Shown: positions 7,372 through 11,679 of the stretch, one piece after another
Layout: the number at the start of each line of letters is the position of its first letter
How positions within the stretch are numbered: position 1 is the stretch's first letter
DNA from: an uncultured Alphaproteobacteria bacterium
GTDB taxonomy: Bacteria > Pseudomonadota > Alphaproteobacteria > Rickettsiales > UBA1997
Assembly: GCA_903849835.1 (NCBI GenBank)
Contig: CAINKA010000159.1
Location: forward strand, 1 to 11,679
Length of the DNA stretch: 11,679 bases
Direction of reading: 5' to 3'
Made by a program: the position numbers and the translations under genes
Notes under the pieces: generated by a model
Databases searched by the model: none
Told to the model about the DNA's origin: nothing
What the model saw: only the letters and a program-made list of their open reading frames with translations

Positions 7372-7641
7372 ATGACAGCTCTCGCAATCAGAACTCTGCG
7401 TCCAGACAGTAAAGGACGTGTCGCCATCGGTATGTTAATCGCGGATGGTATAAGCAGTTTTCGTGCTCACGTCGACAAAAAACATCGGATAATTTTAGAG
7501 CCATTTGCGGAAATTCCGGCACAAGAATTATGGCTGCATAAAAATCCAACAGCTCTTGCTTCGGTAAAAAAAGGATTGGGGCAATCAGCAAAAAAACAGA
7601 CAAAATCTCTCGGAAGTTTTTCGAAACATCTCAAAAATTAG
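7372..7641 (+). CDS. Antitoxin, AbrB/SpoVT-like type
   Basis: This is 89 residues. The N-terminal part has PDSKGRVAIG (11-20), like the swapped-hairpin DNA-binding fold of AbrB-type antitoxins, then VDKKHRIILEPFAEIPAQE and WLHKNPTALASV leading to a Lys-rich tail that would wrap or neutralise the toxin. GGAG (7362-7365) sits six bases before the ATG, a good ribosome binding site. The toxin gene follows after seven bases. The protein probably also represses the pair through the ATCCCACCT repeats upstream. The family assignment is by motif and by its partner; an exact subfamily is not claimed. Confidence 0.8.
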   Translation: MTALAIRTLRPDSKGRVAIGMLIADGISSFRAHVDKKHRIILEPFAEIPAQELWLHKNPTALASVKKGLGQSAKKQTKSLGSFSKHLKN

Positions 7642-7648
7642 GAGAAAA

Positions 7649-7942
7649 ATGTTTCGACTTGAATTCACCACTGAAGCGGTTTTGCAGCTCAAAAATTTAG
7701 AAAAAAATTTAGCATTAAAAAAGCGCCACAAAGCTGTTTTAAAAGCTTTGGCTTACCTCGAAACCAATCCAAAACACCCAAGTCTCAACACTCACAAATA
7801 CAGCTCGCTCAAAGGAAATAATGGCGAAGAAATTTTCGAAGCTTACGCCGAAAATAACACTCCATCAGCTTACAGAATTTTTTGGCATTACGGGCCGAAC
7901 AAAAATTTTATCACGATTGTTGCGATCGTGCCGCATCCTTAA
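7649..7942 (+). CDS. RelE/ParE-superfamily toxin
   Basis: This is 97 residues, typical of the superfamily. Diagnostic stretches are MFRLEFTTEAVLQLKNL at the start, LETNPKHPSLNTHKYSSLKG in the middle and YRIFWHYGPNKNFITIVAI near the end, closing with PHP. Relatives with almost the same middle and end occur in cyanobacteria and proteobacteria as type II toxins that act on ribosome-bound mRNA or on gyrase. Which target applies here cannot be read from the sequence. AGGAG (7640-7644) overlaps the antitoxin TAG stop, so translation is coupled to the antitoxin. The ORF is intact. Confidence 0.87.
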   Translation: MFRLEFTTEAVLQLKNLEKNLALKKRHKAVLKALAYLETNPKHPSLNTHKYSSLKGNNGEEIFEAYAENNTPSAYRIFWHYGPNKNFITIVAIVPHP

Positions 7943-7968
7943 CTTTCAACAAAATTTTAATCATGAAA

Positions 7969-8046
7969 GTCGTCTGTCGTCAGTCGGCAGTCGTCAGATT
8001 TTAACTGACGATTTACGACTTACGATTTACGACTTACGACTTTTTT
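7969..8046 (+). repeat. Heptad-built inverted repeat followed by a T run
   Basis: The left arm is four 7-base units (GTCGTCT, GTCGTCA, GTCGGCA, GTCGTCA; 7969-7996). The right arm is five units of the opposite sense (CTGACGA, TTTACGA, CTTACGA, TTTACGA, CTTACGA; 8005-8039). The arms pair imperfectly, best at TCGTCAG/CTGACGA next to the loop. Six T follow (8041-8046), directly before the ATG of the acyltransferase gene. It could terminate the toxin-antitoxin transcript or control entry into the acyltransferase gene. Confidence 0.8.
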
Positions 8047-9447
8047 ATGGTCTTCAGCTCTAACCTTTTCCTCTTCGCCTTCCTACCCTCAACGCTCTTT
8101 TTGTATTTTTTGTTTCCGCAAAAAAATTACAAAAATGCGCTGCTTTTGCTTGCCAGTTTATTTTTTTACGCCTGGGGCGAGCCGCAATATTTGGCGCTGC
8201 TTTTGGTTTCGATTACTGCGAATTATTTTTTTGGATTGTGGATTCAAAATCGGAACAGGAATTTATTCATCACTTTTGCCATCGCATTCAACTTACTCCT
8301 TCTAGGCTATTTCAAATATGCCAATTTTTTGGTGGAAAATCTGAACGTACTTTTTTCACTGCAAATCGAAAATAAAAAAATTCACCTCCCGATTGGAATT
8401 TCTTTTTTCACCTTCCACGCAATTTCTTACCTCGTTGATATTTACCGCGGAAAATGTCGGGCGCAGAAAAGTTTTTTTGAGCTCGCACTTTACATTTCAT
8501 TCTTTCCGCAATTGGTCGCGGGGCCGATCGTGCGTTACAATTTTATCGAAAAATATCTTTCAAAACGTCGGCACAATTTTTTCTACGCTGCGAATGGAAT
8601 TCGTCGCTTCATCATTGGTTTGGGAAAAAAAGTTATCATCGCCAATCCGTTGGGAGAGCTAGCTGATGCGATCTTTAATTCTCCGATTGCCGAAATAAAT
8701 TCGACGATTGCTTGGGTCGGAATCGCTTGCTACAGCTTACAAATTTATTTTGATTTCTCGGGTTATTCCGACATGGCTGTTGGCCTCGCGCGAATTTTTG
8801 GATTTAAATTTCCAGAAAATTTCAACTATCCCTACATCTCACGCAGCATCAAAGAATTTTGGAGAAGGTGGCACATGTCGCTCTCCGCTTGGTTCCGCGA
8901 CTATGTTTACATCCCACTCGGAGGCAATCGCGTTTCACTTTCGCGTCAATATTTCAATTTAGTTTTGGTATTTTTTCTTTGCGGATTGTGGCACGGCGCC
9001 AGTTGGAATTTTGTAATTTGGGGGATGTTTCATGGATTTTTTTTGGTGTTTGAGCGTTTAAAAATCGGCAAAAATTTTCTTAAATTTTTGCCAAAAATTT
9101 TACAAAATTTTTACGCAATTTTTATCGTAATGATCGGCTGGGTATTCTTCCGCAGCCCAGATTTAACGCATGCTCTCGGCTTTTTAAAAACGATGTTTGT
9201 TGGCAATGAAATCGAAGTAATTTCCAACGAAATTTCGCGCTTGATGAGGTCGCATTTTCTGTGGATGTCAGCAGGTTTAGCGCTGCTTGGATTTTCTCCG
9301 TTGGTAAAAAATGCGGCGCTGAAACTAGCGCGAAAAAATAAAATTTTTGTGACTCTTGGCGATTTATTTTTGCTCGCAATTTTGCTTTTTGTTGCCGTCA
9401 GAATTTCTGCAGCAACGCATAATCCATTCATTTATTTTCAGTTTTAA
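8047..9447 (+). CDS. MBOAT-family O-acyltransferase (AlgI-like)
   Basis: This is a 466-residue membrane protein with many hydrophobic segments. It carries the AlgI/DltB-type signatures: an N-terminal MVFSSNLFLFAFLPSTLFLY, LPIGISFFTFHAISYLVDIYRG (114-135), FFPQLVAGPIVRY (152-164), FDFSGYSDMAVGLARIFGF (235-253), FWRRWHMSLSAWFRDYVYIPLGG (271-293) and LWHGASWNFVIWGMFHG (314-330). His316 is the conserved catalytic-type histidine and His276 lies in the WHMSLS motif. Such proteins pass acyl groups, usually acetyl, across the membrane to a surface polysaccharide or peptidoglycan. The stop overlaps the next start by one base (TAATG), so the two genes form a coupled pair. The acceptor polymer is unknown; no polymerase or other alginate genes are in view. 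No Shine-Dalgarno; six T and a heptad hairpin precede the ATG. Confidence 0.93.
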   Translation: MVFSSNLFLFAFLPSTLFLYFLFPQKNYKNALLLLASLFFYAWGEPQYLALLLVSITANYFFGLWIQNRNRNLFITFAIAFNLLLLGYFKYANFLVENLNVLFSLQIENKKIHLPIGISFFTFHAISYLVDIYRGKCRAQKSFFELALYISFFPQLVAGPIVRYNFIEKYLSKRRHNFFYAANGIRRFIIGLGKKVIIANPLGELADAIFNSPIAEINSTIAWVGIACYSLQIYFDFSGYSDMAVGLARIFGFKFPENFNYPYISRSIKEFWRRWHMSLSAWFRDYVYIPLGGNRVSLSRQYFNLVLVFFLCGLWHGASWNFVIWGMFHGFFLVFERLKIGKNFLKFLPKILQNFYAIFIVMIGWVFFRSPDLTHALGFLKTMFVGNEIEVISNEISRLMRSHFLWMSAGLALLGFSPLVKNAALKLARKNKIFVTLGDLFLLAILLFVAVRISAATHNPFIYFQF

Positions 9448-10547
9448 TGTCGGTGCAAAATAAATTTTTAACCATTCTTTTCGCCTTGACCCTCATACTT
9501 CCGGCGCTGGATTCAATTTTAAGTTTTTCGCCGATTCAGGAACTTTTTGAAAAAAGATTACCAACATTTTTGCCACAATCTCCGCGCGATTTTTCTGACT
9601 TAAAAACTTACCCAAAAAATTTCGAAAAATTTTTCGACGATAATTACGGCTTCAGAAAAACTTTGATTTTTCTCAACAGCCAAATCAGCGACAAAATTTT
9701 TGACGAATCTCCTGATGCGCGGGTGACGATCGGTAAAGATGGTTGGCTTTATTTCGACAATCACAATTCCTTGCTCGACGCAGTAGGACAGGCCACTCTC
9801 GATGAAAAAATGATCGAGCGCGCTGTAAAATCTTTCGGCCGAAATTGGCAAAATATGCGCGAAAAAAATATCGATTATTTGCTGATTATCGCTGCGGATA
9901 AAAGCACAATTTATCCAGAATTTTTGCCCGACTACATGAAGCGTTCGCCGGACGGCACTCATCGCACCGATAAATTTTTGGAGGCGCTGATAAAAAAATA
10001 TCCGGATTTTCCGCTGTTGGATCTGCGACCGCTTTTACAAAAAGTTAAAAAAAATGAAATTCTCTACCAAAAAACAGACACGCATTGGAATAGGCGTGGC
10101 GCGCATTACGCCTATGTTGAAATTATGAAACGCTTAAAAATTAAACCGCATTTGCGCAGTGATTTTATCAACAAAGAAGACGAATTTATTCGCGGCGATA
10201 TTTCCGACATCATGAATTCCGACGCTAAAAATTTGAATTATGAATTGACTCCGAAATTTAAAATTAACTTTTACCAAATCGAAGCGTCAGAAGCAGAAAA
10301 AACTCAGTTCCACAAACCAATTTTTTTAGCCAATCACGATAAAAATTTGCCAGTGGTTTTTGCTTACAAAGATTCTTATTTTGCTGATCTTACAGAGTTC
10401 GTCGCCCAACATTTTTCTCGCCTTTATTCCATCAATGAATTTCCCTGTGATCTCAATTACGAAATCATAAAAAAATACCGTCCGAACGTTGTTCTTCAAG
10501 AGTTCTGGGAGGGAAGGGTGGAGGTGGTTTTGAGTCAATGCCAGTGA
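9447..10547 (+). CDS. AlgJ/AlgX-like SGNH-fold O-acetyltransferase partner
   Basis: This is 366 residues. One N-terminal hydrophobic segment (about 7-27) serves as membrane anchor or uncleaved signal, placing the rest in the periplasm. The AlgX/AlgJ SGNH signatures are present: GKDGWLYFDN (96-105), AADKSTIYPEFLPDY (149-163), and DTHWNRRGA (211-219) giving Asp211 and His213 of the triad. YKDSYF (307-312) gives the candidate nucleophile Ser310. It would take acetyl groups exported by the MBOAT partner encoded just upstream and attach them to a polymer. The start is fixed by the TAATG overlap. The N-terminal region before residue 90, with PRDFSDLKTYPKNFEKFFDDNYGFR, is also typical of this family. 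No break is seen. Confidence 0.9.
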   Translation: MSVQNKFLTILFALTLILPALDSILSFSPIQELFEKRLPTFLPQSPRDFSDLKTYPKNFEKFFDDNYGFRKTLIFLNSQISDKIFDESPDARVTIGKDGWLYFDNHNSLLDAVGQATLDEKMIERAVKSFGRNWQNMREKNIDYLLIIAADKSTIYPEFLPDYMKRSPDGTHRTDKFLEALIKKYPDFPLLDLRPLLQKVKKNEILYQKTDTHWNRRGAHYAYVEIMKRLKIKPHLRSDFINKEDEFIRGDISDIMNSDAKNLNYELTPKFKINFYQIEASEAEKTQFHKPIFLANHDKNLPVVFAYKDSYFADLTEFVAQHFSRLYSINEFPCDLNYEIIKKYRPNVVLQEFWEGRVEVVLSQCQ

Positions 10548-10564
10548 GATGGCTTATTTTTTTT
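10540..10564 (+). terminator. Weak possible terminator after the AlgJ-like gene
   Basis: GCCA (10540-10543) pairs with TGGC (10550-10553), followed by TTA and eight T. The stem is only four base pairs and contains the stop codon in its loop, so it is a weak candidate. If active it would separate the acylation pair from the purL C-half. Confidence 0.25.
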
Positions 10565-10585
10565 AATTTTTAATTTTCTTTTCCA

Positions 10586-11608
10586 ATGCCCTCTCAAATT
10601 TTCGAAAACCTAAAACTCCTTCTTCAAATTCCTGATCTCGCATCCAAAAAATGGATCTACGAACAGTACGATTCGCAGGTGATGAATGACACAATTTACA
10701 CTCGTGGCGATGCTGCGATTGTGCGTGTTCACGGCACTAACAAGGCTTTGGCGATGGCGGTGGATTGCACGCCGCGCTATGTCGAGGCCGATGCTTTTGA
10801 AGGTGCAAAACAAGCTGTCGCGGAAACTTATCGCAACATTTCAGCAGTTGGCGGAAAGCCGCTCGCGATTACGAATTGTTTGAATTTCGGCAATCCACAA
10901 AAACCCGAAATCATGGGGCAAATTGTGCGCGCGATTAAAGGGATTACCGAGGCCTGCAAAGCGTTAGATTATCCCGTCATTTCCGGAAATGTTTCTCTCT
11001 ACAATGAAACTGATGGCAAAGCGATTCAACCCACTCCAGCCATTGGTGGAGTTGGCCTGCTAAAAGATTCGCAAAAAAGATGCGACGCAAAATTCAAAAT
11101 GATTGGCGATGAAATTTTTGTGGTAGGAAAAACTTTTGGCCACATTTCTTGTTCACTTTTCGAGCGCGAAATTCAAAAAACTGACGGCAAAAAAAATCCT
11201 CCAAAAGTTGATCTGGCAGAAGAGAGAAAAAATTCTGAATTTATTCGTGACTTGATTGAAGCCGCGTCAATCAAGGCCTGTCACGATATTTCTGACGGAG
11301 GATTGCTGATTGCTTTGTTTGAAATGTGCAGCGAAAAACTCGGATGCGACATCGATATTTCTGAATTAAAATCATCAAACATTACCGACGAAAATAACAT
11401 TTTATTTGGAGAAGATCAGTCGCGATACCTTGTGGCACTTGATCCTTCGATGGCTAAAGAATTCAGAAAAAAAGCTGAAAAAAATGGAGTAGAGATTTTT
11501 AGAATCGGAGAAGTGGTGAAAGAAAAACTTCGATTAAATTCTTCTGAAGTTGAAATCAGAGAGCTGATTGAAATTAATGAATCGGTTTTTGAGAAAAAAT
11601 TTTCGTGA
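10586..11608 (+). CDS. purL: FGAM synthase (PurL), C-terminal half of a split gene
   Basis: This is 340 residues matching the second AIRS-like half of small-type PurL: LLLQIPDLASKKWIYEQYDSQV (11-32), GTNKALAMAVDCTPRYV (50-66), NCLNFGNPQKPEIM (97-110), SGNVSLYNETDGKAIQPTP (133-151), ACHDISDGGLLIA (231-243) and FGEDQSRYLVAL (274-285). With the 385-residue N-half it adds up to 725 residues, near the normal family length, so little or no linker is lost. ATG 10586 is a natural start just before the conserved IPDLASKKW; an in-frame TAA at 10571 rules out a longer version. Only T-rich sequence precedes it, with no Shine-Dalgarno. There is no decay in the ORF. It presumably associates with the other half as a separate chain. 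Confidence 0.95.
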   Translation: MPSQIFENLKLLLQIPDLASKKWIYEQYDSQVMNDTIYTRGDAAIVRVHGTNKALAMAVDCTPRYVEADAFEGAKQAVAETYRNISAVGGKPLAITNCLNFGNPQKPEIMGQIVRAIKGITEACKALDYPVISGNVSLYNETDGKAIQPTPAIGGVGLLKDSQKRCDAKFKMIGDEIFVVGKTFGHISCSLFEREIQKTDGKKNPPKVDLAEERKNSEFIRDLIEAASIKACHDISDGGLLIALFEMCSEKLGCDIDISELKSSNITDENNILFGEDQSRYLVALDPSMAKEFRKKAEKNGVEIFRIGEVVKEKLRLNSSEVEIRELIEINESVFEKKFS

Positions 11609-11611
11609 ATT

Positions 11612-11639
11612 TATACCCATTCCAGCTGAAGAAGCTGAT
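11612..11639 (+). repeat. 28-bp element, inverted partner of 103-130
   Basis: TATACCCATTCCAGCTGAAG and the next eight bases match the minus strand of 103-130 at 24 of 28 positions. A short ORF that starts inside the purL C-half (11577) ends here with FIPIPAEEAD, but at 21 codons and without a ribosome binding site I do not call it a gene. A REP unit follows after about 12 bases. Confidence 0.5.
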
Positions 11640-11650
11640 TAAACTTCAAT

Positions 11651-11679
11651 GTCATGCTGAGCCTGTCGAAGCATGATTC
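11651..11679 (+). repeat. REP-like palindromic unit, cut by the window end
   Basis: TGTCATGCTGAGCCTGTCGA and then AGCATGATTC is the same unit as the left arm at 5847-5875 and the minus strand of the copy at 18-49. The opposite arm, if present, lies beyond the window. It follows the purL C-half as the 7171-7247 copy follows the N-half. Confidence 0.85.

Noticed and set aside
7821..8063. An 80-codon ORF overlapping the toxin gene in another frame
   Set aside because: It is a shadow of the toxin gene and runs into the heptad repeats; its translation has no recognisable features.
7124..10585. A classic insertion sequence or integron inside purL
   Set aside because: I see no transposase or integrase, no attachment site and no target duplication; the four genes are a toxin-antitoxin pair and two polysaccharide-modification genes.
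5966..11608. purL as a simple frameshift pseudogene or sequencing error
   Set aside because: The halves are 3.46 kb apart, each is open and complete, and the break lies in a domain linker. A misassembly remains possible and is listed as a test.
11577..11642. A 21-codon ORF overlapping the purL C-half end, ending FIPIPAEEAD
   Set aside because: It is very short, lacks a ribosome binding site and overlaps a conserved gene; the shared part is better explained as a dispersed repeat.

Overview
The window looks like a chromosomal stretch from an AT-rich alphaproteobacterium, probably one that lives in or on a eukaryotic host. YebC and PurL both read as alphaproteobacterial-type proteins. The first gene encodes a very large protein with a C-x5-R phosphoinositide-phosphatase signature (CTSGKDRT), as in secreted effectors such as SopB. 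The order or genus cannot be fixed from the sequence alone.

Layout: (1) 1-426 is a repeat-rich non-coding stretch with REP-like palindrome units, three 17-bp tandem units and an 11-G homopolymer just before the first gene. (2) 427-3501 (+) is the putative phosphatase effector. (3) 3593-4870 (-) is an AAA/DUF4143 ATPase, flanked on both sides by the same 23-bp tandem repeat, so it looks like a cassette. (4) 5070-5816 (+) is yebC. (5) 5966-7123 (+) and 10586-11608 (+) are the N- and C-terminal halves of one purL gene, separated by about 3.46 kb. (6) Between the halves lie a large REP palindrome, a two-gene toxin-antitoxin module (7372-7942), a heptad-repeat hairpin, and a translationally coupled pair for polysaccharide O-acylation: an MBOAT acyltransferase (8047-9447) and an AlgJ/AlgX-like SGNH protein (9447-10547).

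The main point of interest is the split purL. The break falls in the linker between the two internally homologous halves of formylglycinamide ribonucleotide (FGAR) amidotransferase. Each half has its own start and stop, and I see no internal frameshift or stop. Together they give 725 residues, close to a full small-type PurL, so a two-chain enzyme is more likely than a dead gene. The inserted block and the flanks are full of repeats (REP palindromes with covarying stems, heptad arrays), which suggests how the rearrangement may have occurred. The second point is the poly-G tract before the effector gene, which could make its expression phase-variable.

No tRNA, rRNA, CRISPR array or transposase was seen.
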